NCBI RefSeq assembly: GCF_003073045.1
Contig: NC_037590.1
Coordinates: 43,316,296-43,380,295 of the forward strand
Direction of reading: 5' to 3'
Length of the DNA stretch: 64,000 bases
Source of the DNA: Pomacea canaliculata
Taxonomy: Eukaryota > Mollusca > Gastropoda > Architaenioglossa > Ampullariidae
Shown here: positions 36,727-47,440 of the stretch, one piece after another
How the letters are laid out: every line of letters begins with the position of its first letter
Numbering within the stretch: the first letter of the stretch is position 1
Position numbers and translations under genes: made by a program
The notes under the pieces: model-generated
What the model was told of the DNA's origin: nothing
What the model saw: the letters and a program-made list of their open reading frames with translations, nothing else
Database searches by the model: none

Positions 36727-37342
36727 CTAGACCACTGTACTCACAGACGATGAAGAATTATATTTTTCTAGACCAGGCACCCGAGGAGGTGAAACCTTGT
36801 GTATCGAAGATTTTTGACTTAATTTCAAGGACGGTACACTCTCTTTTTCCAGGCTGCGATTGGACGTTGATTTAATCACGTGATCTTTTGAAATGACAGA
36901 GATGGTGGAGCCACCAGACGAACTGCGCGTGGAGCGGTCTCTGTCGTAGCGTGGATTGGCTGTCGACGTCACGTGGTCTCTGTCGTAGGTCGACGATATC
37001 ACGTGGTTTCTGTAGAACGCTGGATTGGCTATTCCACTCCTCTCTCCATCGCTCGCCCTTCTTCGCGAGCTGCTGTGCACGACCCTCAAGTCGCTTGCGG
37101 TGTCGGTGGTGGAGGAGCTAGCGTCGGGGCGGTTGGACATGCAGATGATGATGGTGGCGAGGATGCAGAGGATGCTGCCGGTGACGTTAAGGGCAAATCC
37201 CCAGTCGTAGGAGACAGACGGCTTCTCTCCAGGGGCCCGGAACAGGAGATCCCTCTTGATCTGCTCGATTTCCTTCACGAAGATCATCGCCCCAGAGAAT
37301 CCGGTTAAAGCTGGATAGCAACATAAAAGATATTCAAGGATA

Positions 37343-37382
<40 letters not shown>

Positions 37383-40300
37383 GCTTGGCAGTGAGCTCAG
37401 TGTGTTCAAATAAAAGGAAAAGGCGAAAGGGGAGACAGATACAGCAAACACAGTTGTAAACTAGCAAAATAAAGATGGGAGGAAGAAAGAAGGAAAGAGA
37501 GTGGGAAAATGAGGAGACCACCGGTTGGTGAATTTATTTAGGAAAGAAGATCCTACAGATGAAGTAAGATATTGTGACACTCAAACGACTTGCAGCACAT
37601 TCCAAGTCTGTACTGGCAGCCAGAACAGCTCGTAGGAAAGCAACATTATTAGTAAGGACAGACATCTTGTAGGTTTTAGAGTAGAACAAATATTTTTCGA
37701 GTCAGTTGAGCATTTTGGAATAACAAACTATTGAGTTAGTTAAGTATAATTTTTTTTTTCAAATTAGTATTTAATGAGTAGTCTTTAAAGATGTTCAGGT
37801 AGTCTCGGCAAACTGAGGGTCTATAGACATGTGCTTGTCTGTAATACTACCTCCATACTACTGTGAAGAGCAAAAAAGTAGTCCACAAGAACGAAAGAAA
37901 TAACCGCCTTATTCTCCCTCCTTCCTCCCCCGCAAAAGAGCGTTCATGGTCTACAGGTGCCAATGCAATGAAGAGATGAACATAAATCATTTCAATATTT
38001 ATGATCCTTGCATACAGTAAACATAAAGTGTCACAGAAATATGTTGAAGCATCCCCACGCGCTTCATGGACTATGTGAAAATGTCATTGACTGTGAATAC
38101 GACAGTATTGTGAACCAAACACTGTGTGAATCATATTTTTCATTCTTCATTCAAGATTAGGGTTTTATTTCATCTTTCTTTTTTCTGTCTTTTCATTCAT
38201 TCTTATGAGTGCCTAAGAACTCAGAGACAGCACCATCAAGCGCCTATGAGCCCCAAAACAAACACAAGGCAGGGTTAGGTCAGGTGGTTATAAACCGTAA
38301 CTTGAACAGTCAGATAAAGGAACGAAGTGAACATAACAGAAAAAACATGTAGTAGAGATGACAAGACAATGCATCAACAGTCTCCGGCACTCGCACCGCC
38401 ATTTGTGGGTGAGAGAGAGCTTGTGTGTGGGTGAGAGACAGAGAGCTTCTGTGTCTGTGTGTGTGTGTGGGTGAGAGAGAGATAGAGAGCTTGTGTGTCT
38501 GTGTGTGTGTATGAGGGAAGCTTAGTGGTTAAAGCAGTCAGTAAAAATTCAAATCCTTGCATTAAGACAAGGTAAGGTACCCGTCAGGTAGCTCGCCACA
38601 CGTTGCTGTCAGTACCTCCGTATCATGTATCAGTATCATGGTGACTGAGAGAGAGTCACACTTCTTTGAAGACTGAGTCACACTTCTCTCGAGACAGACA
38701 CTGAGTCAAAGCCAAAGATAGTCATTGAGTCATACTTCTTTAGAGAGGAATATTGAGTCAATGTCTAAAGATAAAGAAATGAGTCACATTTTTTGGAAGA
38801 CAGACATTGAAATCCATTCAGAAATGTCACGATTAGCAAAATTAGAGCTGAGATGAGAGGATGATGTAGGTTTACTTACAGTGCCTAGGGATGTATTCAC
38901 AAAGCCACTGACTGATGGGATGCTCGCAGTCTGTAAAGCAGGAGTTTTAGTAGGTTTAATTAGCCACTCTCACTGTGTTAATGACAAGGAAAGAATGCAA
39001 ACAGTTGTACTCACAGCCAACACCTGATGATATCTCCTGCAGGCGGGACAGAAGGAATATCCTGGGTACACTGAAGTTCAACAACAAACCCAGTGCCAGC
39101 GACAAGGACATCACAGCCAGCCCCACACACTGTAAAGCTTGGGCGGCTCGGTGATAATCTGCATTATAATCATCATCATCATCATTTTCATATCGCCGTC
39201 TTCCTCATTTTATTGACCTAGTCATTATTCATTGACATAAATGTCACTTTTTCCTTCTCCTTTAGCTATTTCCTTCTAAAAGTAAATAAACAGAAACAAT
39301 GCCTTCATTCAGCACTGACAAACACTTGTCTAACTCTCAGACAGCACATTCCCATCATTCCTGGCGATCGCGTGCTTTCATCATGTCGGCTGAGGTCACA
39401 AGCCCCTGCAGTGCACTGAGACATTGTCAACTCTTTGGCTGCTCAAGGCTTCAACTAGGTCACATTACCCTGTGCGCATGGAAATCCACCGCTTTCAAAA
39501 AAGTCATTAAAAAATAACTATAAGAGATAGAAATTTTTAAAAAAATGATAATAAGAGATTGAACTTAGTAAAACTAAAATATTCCTACCTGAATCCTGCA
39601 TGAATAGTCACTATTTTTGGTAATCCAAAGCAAATAAGTTAGGTGTAATTGAATTTTCAAAAAATGTTCACACAGGGATGCACAGGATATATCATACTAG
39701 CACAAGTTACACCTCCAGGAATCACACTTTGATAACCGTATATAAACTTGAAATGAATAAACATTGTTCTTGTCCAAAAAAAAAAAAATCAGATTGATGC
39801 ATTTAATAATATTATTATCGGTACACTAAGAAGGTACAGAGCGGCGCGAAAAAAAAATAAATCACTACGGAGCACCGAGTACCTAATTTTCACCCGTGTT
39901 AAAAAATTATATCTGTTAAACTACAAAAAAGACAAACAAATGTGATACGCCGTTTAAAAGAGCATTTTAAACACATTTGCATGGTGTTAATTTCAAGAAT
40001 TATAGGCTCTGATTTCTTGTAGTAAGCTCACATGAAAGATAGTAAATGTTTAGATTTCACAACCCGATCGGAATGTCACACGTCAGAAATTAAAGAAAAT
40101 TTTTTACATGATATATACAAGCATAAAGTACCATTTTATTAGAATATACATTAGAATTTAATATTACTCACTGTTTTCTTCTCATTTTCTGTTGTTTGAG
40201 TACAAATCCACGTCAAATCGAGCTACCCCCAACGCTTTAGTTTAACTTCAAATCCAATTGAGTCCATGGTGTGTAGGTGGACTGTGTCTTACTATTGTAT

Positions 40301-41014
40301 TACGAGTTTGACATGCGTGTATATTCCTCAATGCAGGGTCTTTAAAGTCGACATTTACAAGAACTAGATAACTACTTCAGAGAACTGTTTCTTTTGTCCA
40401 AACATCTAGTTCTTAGTAAAAGCACTGATCAGATAACACATTACCATCACAGTAACACACACACAGATCTTTACTCTTTTCGGTAATTTGAGCTGACAAT
40501 AAATAAACTACACAAAACTTTCAAATATGACACAACTTTTCAAAACAAAGACTTCACTGTGACCCTGTCCCCACCACAAGCCTGTATAATGTGTGTGTAA
40601 TTTACTTTGTGTGAGTGAGTGAATGTTGTAGAAGTGTCTGTTATATGTCAACATGGATGCCTGGCTGTTGTTGATTCAGTCTGTCATTTCTGTAAAGTGC
40701 TCTGAGCAAATCATTGTAAAAGCGCTAAATAAATATTTATTATTTTTATATGAAGGGGAAAATGAAAGAAAGTGTGAGTGTGATTACTTACTGATGGAGC
40801 CATTGACTGTTGTACACACGTACAAGGTGGAGTGCGATGACGAAGGCAGGGTCCTGCAGACGTCCCACAAGCCAAAGCGGTACATGTTGGTCTGGTTGAC
40901 GGTGACGAAGGCCCAGAAGGACACGCTGAAGCCTGTGATGTAGAGGGCGAGGCCGGCCATCACCAGCAACACGCCGAATCGGTAACAACCTCTCTTTTCA
41001 GCCAGGAACGCCAT
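36727..41014 (-). CDS. Claudin-like tetraspan protein (gene B), four exons
   Basis: Exons read 41014-40792, 39158-39015, 38930-38880 and 37310-36727, with GT-AG borders and phase-1 joins, giving 333 residues (316 if the 51-bp third exon is skipped). I use Met 41014, matching the sister genes, rather than Met 41077. TM1 is about 12-34; FGLW (47-50) with C53 and C67 forms the claudin loop signature; TM2 starts HRAAQALQCVGLAV (about 77 on); TM3 includes LTGFSGAMIFV; TM4 includes ALNVTGSILCILATIIICM. The Ser/Arg-rich tail of about 130 residues carries recurring (N/D)HV(I/T)xST motifs and ends STVV, a class I PDZ-ligand pattern. This matches the junctional claudins' habit of anchoring to PDZ scaffolds, though the ligand here is only predicted. 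It is closest in plan to gene A, which lacks the micro-exon and the PDZ end. Confidence 0.82.
37344..37382. repeat. (ATC)n microsatellite in a gene B intron
   Basis: About a dozen ATC triplets lie just upstream (in gene B orientation) of the last coding exon. Confidence 0.8.
38515..38640 (+). repeat. tRNA-headed SINE-like remnant in a gene B intron
   Basis: CTTAGTGGTTAAAGCA (38521 on) resembles box A and ATTCAAATCC (38547-38556) resembles box B at about the expected spacing. The body is short and degenerate, and no duplications are seen. Confidence 0.35.
38665..38790. promoter_or_regulatory. Five-copy TGAGTCA (AP-1 type) tandem cluster in a gene B intron
   Basis: Perfect TGAGTCA heptamers lie at 38674-38680, 38702-38708, 38726-38732, 38754-38760 and 38780-38786, spaced 24-28 bp apart inside a degenerate tandem repeat. 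The cluster sits 95-210 bp beyond the micro-exon donor in gene B orientation. TGAGTCA is the AP-1/TRE consensus; enhancer activity is inference. Confidence 0.5.
38880..38930 (-). other. 51-bp cassette micro-exon of gene B
   Basis: It is flanked by an acceptor TTTACAG and a donor GTAAGT, is a multiple of three, and is phase 1 at both ends. Including or skipping it therefore keeps the frame. It encodes about 17 residues rich in Cys and aromatics (CEHPISQWLCEYIPRH) placed just before TM3. Genes A, C, D and E show no counterpart. Confidence 0.6.
40640..40745 (+). repeat. LINE/SINE-type 3' tail
   Basis: The segment contains TGTAAAGTGCTCTGAGCAAA and AAAGCGCTAAATAAATATTT followed by TTATT repeats. 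This pattern is typical of L2-like LINE tails and of SINEs that borrow them. It lies in the first intron of gene B. Its own short open frame is not considered a gene. Confidence 0.5.
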
Positions 41015-41079
41015 CTTGTCCGAGGAGACAAGTCTGTTAGGTTTGTCGCACAGTTGTCGAGCTTGGAGTAACGTCACAA

Positions 41080-42430
41080 GTGGTGATGGGATCCCAGCTG
41101 AAAACGCGTCACTCGAAAAAAAGTCCCCGTGAATGCGTCACCTCAGCCCTGCCACTGTCCTCTCCTGTCTCACTGCGCCATGACTCTGCCTCAGGTACAT
41201 CCACACCCCGGACTACAGTCTGCAGCGAGCCTACACCTCAAATATTTTCTGTTTTATTTCAAAGTACAATGGAGTCCGCACAACGAAAAAGAAGGGCAGA
41301 CAACATGTCGACAATGGCTCTACCTGTCTCTCTGCAGGCCTCCGACACTGGGCTAATCAGGGGTTGTCTTTCTTGTCTGTCGCCATGTGGCGATGTCACA
41401 ATATAATATACTGCCCAGCGACAACGCTCGAGAGAAGGATAAAGTTTCCCGCCAGCAGTTGAGCCTGTCTCACTGCTCACTTCACAAGAAAGCCCCAGGT
41501 AGAAAACCCTAACCCCACTACTCCACAAGGACAGGTAATGAAAAAGGGGAGGAGTGGTGAAGGGTCAGCCGTACATTCTCTACCTGAGCCTCCTTCTCGG
41601 CTTGGGTGTGTACAGTGTACCTGTACGCATGGCTGAGCAGGTGGCTGTCCGCGGGGCCAGTGGACTCATGCTAGTCCAGGGTCAAGAGGAGTTGAATAAG
41701 TATATAGGTCAGTTTTCTCAGTCTACCTGAGGAGATTAGTCACCAGTTACCCGAACAAGACCTACTGGCATCGCGAAAATATTCTAGTGACAGCCTGACA
41801 GGTGTGTCATGTCCCGAGTCACAGAGTCAGCTTCACGACAGGAAACAAATGTTATTCGTGTTAATGGGTTTGCATTTTTGTGTATGTAGATGTACACGGT
41901 AGATTGCGTGTGACTTACTTCACTAGTGTGTATAAGGTGTATGGACTGTCGTATGTGTTTTACCTGTGTACCTGTGAATGCCTACCACGGATATTTGTGC
42001 TTTAATTAGAGGTAAGCGTGTGCAGGACAGGTGCAGCTGCTGACCACGTGACTTCAGTTGTCTGACTGTAGAGGTCACCGTCAATACTTATATTGTGTGG
42101 GTGAGGGGGAGAGAATTTTGACAGACTAAAGCTTCCAGACGGACCTACAGGAGGCCACGTGAGCGAGGACAAAATGCAGACGGAATTCCTCGAGTCTTAT
42201 TCTCAGGAATGTGAGGTGAAAGACGTTGAGCTTAAGTGCACACAGGGACTCGCTTGCTTCCCCTTGCAGAGCGACAATGAGAGAGAGAGAGCGCTGTAGG
42301 TCATTAATGTGGGTTAGGTAAAGAGATAGAATTTCACGGACCATCCAAAACACATAACCTGCTAAAGCAAACAACACCAATCCTAGTCTTCCCATAAAAT
42401 TTTTACTGATTCGATAAATGTTTAGTCACG
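41080..42430. other. Spacer upstream of gene B
   Basis: This probably contains the gene B promoter, but no clear TATA box or initiator was identified. No further gene is seen. The part from about 42360 shows similarity to 51470-51530 and belongs to a duplicated block. Confidence 0.4.
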
Positions 42431-42437
42431 AACTTAA

Positions 42438-42994
42438 AGACTAACCTGAATGGTTTGCGTTTTTTTGCCGATGTCAGTAGATACAGGCGATACAAACCTA
42501 ACCTGCAAATTTCAGCCTCCTAAACCCATCCGTTAATTAATTATTCGCTAGAAAAGTAAGCGATTCGTACCTGAGATCAACGAGCGCCGCTAACAGTGTC
42601 CTACGTCACGTTAACAGTATACTACGTCAAACTAACAGTGTATACGTCACGTTGGTACACCATTCCCAACATTGCCAGCTGTCAACACCAATCACAGCGA
42701 CAACTAAAGTAACGAGTCACGAGAAATGCAGTCAGCGTCTGACTAATCCGAACTGTCGCTCATTCTTTCTCTCTGATTGGTGTCGATTGCAGACAACGTT
42801 GTGAATGGTGTACTAACGTGACGTAGTACACTATTAGTGTGACGTAGTACACTGTTATCAGCGCTCGTTGATTGCAGGTACGAATCGTAGCGGATAATTA
42901 ATTAACGGATGGGTTTAGGAGGCTGAAATTTACAGGTTAGTTTATATCGCTTATATCTACCGATATCAAGACCGCAAACCATTCAGGTTGGTCT
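42438..42994. mobile_element. Fold-back DNA transposon with arms of about 230-260 bp
   Basis: The left end AGACTAACCTGAATGGTTTG is repeated inverted at the right end, and the arms pair almost throughout (42438 to about 42700 against about 42768 to 42994), leaving a loop of roughly 65 bp. TTAA flanks both sides (42434-42437 and 42995-42998), fitting a TTAA target duplication. The arms carry subrepeats with ACGTCA/TGACGT and TAACAGTGT. The homologous duplicated block near 51520 lacks the insertion, so the element arrived after that duplication. No coding capacity. Confidence 0.65.
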
Positions 42995-42999
42995 TTAAA

Positions 43000-44640
43000 C
43001 TTACTAACACCTTGGCGCACCTGTACAAGCTATATATAGTCAGATATGTAACAGAGACCTGACCTCTGTGCACTAAACCAAAGGTCAGATTTCTCAGACC
43101 CAAGGAGCTGTTGCGTCAGCACTAATTAAGGTCATAGACTGTATACTTACTTGTACTAACTTGTGAGTCCCTTTTCTCCAACAGCTGTCACAGCTGTCCC
43201 CAGCTGTCGTCTCATCTTCATTGAAGTTGTTACAGGAGTCCGATGATAAGCATCGACTGATGACTAAAGACTCGTGATGGCGACGTTAATGTCGTCTAGA
43301 ACACATTCTCCACCGACAGCGAGCATAAGGTAAACATCTTGAGCACGAACGATTCAAGACTGAAGATTCTATATTAATCTGTCACCCTCTAAAGGTATTG
43401 AGAAATATATAAATACATATTCACTCACATTCCTATCTATCTTTCTAGACAGTTATCTCTTTCTCTCTCTCTATCTCAGGCACACACTGGTCGGTTATGA
43501 CAGCTTTAATATATTCAAAAAAACTAATTTTGTATCACTCATTCTTGGACAATGCACTAAAGTTTGAAAGCTGACATTTATAAGCTTTTTAACACAAGGT
43601 GAAGCGGGTAGTAACATTTCAAACTTAATTTCACCTTTGACCTGGCCGTATCAGGTGCAGCTGTCGCCTCGTTTTTCTAAAAGATTACTCAAGGTGTTGT
43701 AAGTAGTAAGATTACAGCATTTCACTTTGTAGAAGTTGGTACAGGGCTACTGAGAAGGTCTGACCTCAGCAACCCAAGCTCTGGAATATTTCCCATGATT
43801 TTTCCCAGTGTTCTCAAGCACAATGGGAAGCGAACCCCTCCGTTGAAAGAAGATTCCTGTGTTCACAGATTAGTGTTAATCTCTGTATGTCCTTCTCATA
43901 ATATGTATACATCGTGTATTGTGTGTGTGTGTAAATAAGTCATACTCTGGGTCAGAAAACTGTAACGGTTTGAAAATGTGAGTCAACTTTCAACACTAGA
44001 ATCTGTGAATGACCTGGTGTGACGAGAGTCAGTGCTCCACAGAGACAACGTGTGTCACGTGACAGGTGTCTGAATTACTCCACAAAACCTCGATCTGACA
44101 TTTTAAAACAACCTCGCTAAGTAATAGTAAGATAGTAACAGAATAAAACATTCATGGATCTGAGACTTTTTGTGTGGATTGGTGAGGTCGGAGGAGATTT
44201 TTTTCACAAGGTGGTATCCTTTATTTAAAAAAACAATCTGATGCTTTGTCAAGGGGCATCTACAGGTCAGCGGTGTTAGATTATAGCACGTGATGACCCT
44301 CCCCAAGACGTACCCATATCTCCACGACCCACACCGTAGTGACGGGTAGAGGTCGTCTTCCAGTAAGTCAGTATGACCTTTTGACATCGATCTAAAAATA
44401 ACCACAGCAAGAACTATAAAAGAAAAAAAAAAACCACACACACACAATTCACACACAAGTCACGCACACGCATCCTGACAATGACTTTCATGTCATTCAC
44501 CCTGATTCATTTTTTTTTATTTTATTGTGTTTTTTTCTTCACGTGTGGTTTACGCCTATAAAATGAAGACAGGCAGCAAACTATAGGTCGCGTGTAGGTC
44601 CGTGTGCGTGTGTGAGAGAGAGAGAGTGTGTGTGCACGCG
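43000..44640. other. Spacer with a block duplicated at 51.9-52.6 kb
   Basis: No gene is seen. Segments near 43740-43830 and 44155-44400 match 51950-52040 and 52320-52610 in order, for example the shared CCTCAGCAACC.AAGCTCTGG. A 117-codon minus frame at 44103-44456 has no motif. Confidence 0.45.
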
Positions 44641-44775
44641 CATGCACAGGAATCTCGTCGTGAGTTGCTTCGTTTAGTAAGATTTCGCGCAGCGGGGAAG
44701 AGAGGGGGATAGAGATATGAACCAAGAACCTTTTGGCTGCAACGGTGCGAGTACTTCAGCCAAAGATGATATAAA
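44640..44775 (-). repeat. Possible tRNA-headed SINE remnant, reversed
   Basis: On the minus strand, TGGCTGAAGTACTCGCACCG resembles box A and its flank, and GGTTCATATCTC resembles box B about 35 bp later. The rest is degenerate and runs into GT/CT simple sequence. Confidence 0.3.
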
Positions 44776-46980
44776 CTTACAATAAGTCTGTGTTTTAGTC
44801 ACTTCACTGCCAGACGGCCCTCGCGGTCAGCGGACTGTTACTGGTAAGAACGGTTACAGGGAAGTGACTGCAGCTCTACACCTAAACTAAAGTCTGTTTG
44901 TAGTTGTCTCCCTTGACAATGATGCCGTATCAAGCATTTGTGATATCATTTGTGATATAACGGTGCTCACGAAGTTTACTGTAGTTGTAGTTAAACATTG
45001 TCACGGTGGTCTTGGGCCCTAATTTATTTTACCTTTACCTGTCATCAGTTTTAGGCCTTGAGATATTTTGACAGTCGCCATTAACTTTATGCAGCCCTTC
45101 ATAGTGTTTAACAATTGTTGAATTAGCGCAGGAACAAGTTTCATAGCTTCCAAAGCTTGAAGCGGAGGGTTTCTCTTAGCGCGGTCTGCCAAGGTCGCTG
45201 ACGTCACACTTCCGAAGTTTTTCCCTTCACTGAGAATTTTACAAAAAAAAAACAAAAAAAAAAACAAACAAACAAACAAACAAACAAACAAACAAAAAAA
45301 CAAAAACAAAAAACATCAGCATCCTGCTCGTCCGAAAGGGTAAATCTGTCAATGGATGGAATGATTGTCAGACGAGCAGATCCTCAACACAGGTACCGCT
45401 TAGGAAGTAGGCTTTCCGCCATCCTATTGTCTGTATACACAAATGAGATCACTATGAACAGTGCTGTTCTCAAACTCTTCAAGTATTCACATGACTGCTG
45501 TGGCCTGCCTCACAGACGAGCAGTCCCTGTCACAGTACCTGGTCTGCGTGGGGGGAACTCGAGGACTGGTTTGACCGCAGCTTTCTGGAGCTGAACGTTG
45601 AGAAAAGGGAGGGGACGGCCTTTGGGAGAGCACATGATGGAGAGATGTCAATACCCCTCTCTGCCCAAAAATCCAAGACAGCAGGTACAGAGGGCTGCCA
45701 GTCTTAAGTACCTTGGTATAGTGGTATAGTTCTCCTTTAGTGATCACGTGACCAAGTGTACAGACAGACCCAGAAAAGTCTGTACCTTCTGAGAAACTCC
45801 ACCCCACGTTTCGTAAGCAAACTCTCATAAACCTTTTTTTTTTTGCGCCCTGTGATTGGCCAGGTGATGCACGTGACTGGCTATCATACTGCACATGATG
45901 GGGTGAGGTAGGCGTCATTTTACACTTTTATTTAGCTCTTTTATTTATTAAGTTTGTCTGTCTGGTTGGGATTTGGTAATTGAATGTTTGCTCACTTTCC
46001 ATGGTCATAGAGGTGTGAAATTATCACTAGCTATTCATTTCCGGTGACAGTGCAATATGAAATCTATTGCAGCACTTCGCAAATAGTAAATATATTTCAA
46101 ACAGTATAAGAGCTCACAGGTCGAATTAATGTAAATAACTACAGTTTAGAGCAACAGTTACGGCCCGAAGGACAAAAAAGAGGAGGAAAAGAAACAGAAG
46201 ACAAAGAAATGTGTTTTCTCCAAGTTAATCTTTAGATTTAATGATCATAATTTTCATTTAGCTCATATTGAATGAGAGAATGAACAAATTCACAAAGTAA
46301 AACGAAAAAACTCTAAAACAAAATGTACAAAGGCTGACAGGTTTAAAATAAGTGACTTTTTTATTTATAAAAACACGCCTTTATGTGAAATTGAAATAGT
46401 AATTGCTTTCCTTAGGTTTGGGCATATTTTTAAATAACTTAAAATATAAAAAGTGGGATTGGCATTTGAAGAAATATTGATATAATGCATTACTATATAA
46501 TAAATATTTACAAGAACGTCTCTCACATTTTATATTTAGGAAAATCCCGAGACCTAATGAAACAATATTCTACACTTTTAGTACATTTCAAATTAAACTG
46601 TTTTTAAATATCTTTTGTGTGTGAATTGTAAACTAAACCTAAATATCTCACATGCCTAGGCAATTAGAAAAAAGAATATATCTAAATAATCGAAGTAAAA
46701 AAAGCAAGAGCAGAAGAAATATTTAAAATGAAGCTTGTAAATACGTGAACATGTTTATTACGTTGTAAAATTACTATTTAAAAGCAAAACAAAACTTGTT
46801 TATATTAGGCAAGGCCTGCATACCCAGAGCATATAAACTGTCATAAACTATTACATTGGTGAGCAGTAGATAACCCCAAAGATCATATATACAACTACGG
46901 TAGAATAAATTGAATATCGCAGAAGCATTTCAATGGATTTGAAAAAGAAGAAAAATTTCTGTAATCATAATACTCACCTT
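44776..46980. other. AT-rich spacer with (ACAA)n
   Basis: No gene is seen. An (ACAA)n/A-rich tract occupies about 45240-45315. A 143-codon minus frame at 45487-45918 is overlapped by plus-strand frames and has no domain. The stretch beyond 46000 is very AT-rich. Confidence 0.45.
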
Positions 46981-46984
46981 ATAC

Positions 46985-47159
46985 CAGGGCTTCTGCTAAG
47001 GCTAAATTCTTTGGGGTCCCAGGGACCCCTTCTTCAGATTTTTAAGGGGTCCCTGTTCTTTGCCCAAATTTGAAGGGGACCCCATTGACGAAAATTGAAG
47101 GGGTCCTCCTAACTTTTAATGCGTACTGTACGCAATTTTTTGCATAAGCAGAAGCCCTG
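46985..47159. mobile_element. 175-bp non-autonomous hAT-type element (MITE)
   Basis: The termini are inverted: CAGGGCTTCTGCT at the left and AGCAGAAGCCCTG at the right. They are flanked by a perfect 8-bp duplication, CCTTATAC, at 46977-46984 and 47160-47167. CAGGG-type ends with 8-bp duplications are characteristic of hAT elements. The interior holds repeated GGGGTCC/GGACCCC blocks that can pair with one another. It has no coding capacity and inserted just beyond the 3' end of gene C. Confidence 0.8.
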
Positions 47160-47440
47160 CCTTATACTCAGTTCTGTCTTTGTTAGAAAAATCCACAGAA
47201 ATAAGTACATAATGTTTATAAGCGCACTCACTCATTTACACACAAAAACAGACAAATGGTCAGTATTAGACCTTTCAAAATATTTAGCTAGCCTGTAGTA
47301 GTAGTAATAATGATAACAATAATAATAAGCACATGTATGTAGCACCTTTCTACAAATGAGCATCATAACATTAACAAGAGGACACTTACAGTGGGTTCCT
47401 CATCACACGTGAGCTCAACTCACTGCACGGGGAGATGAAG

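Noticed and set aside
45487-45918. 143-codon minus-strand frame
   Set aside because: Overlapped by plus-strand frames, interrupted by simple sequence, no recognisable domain.
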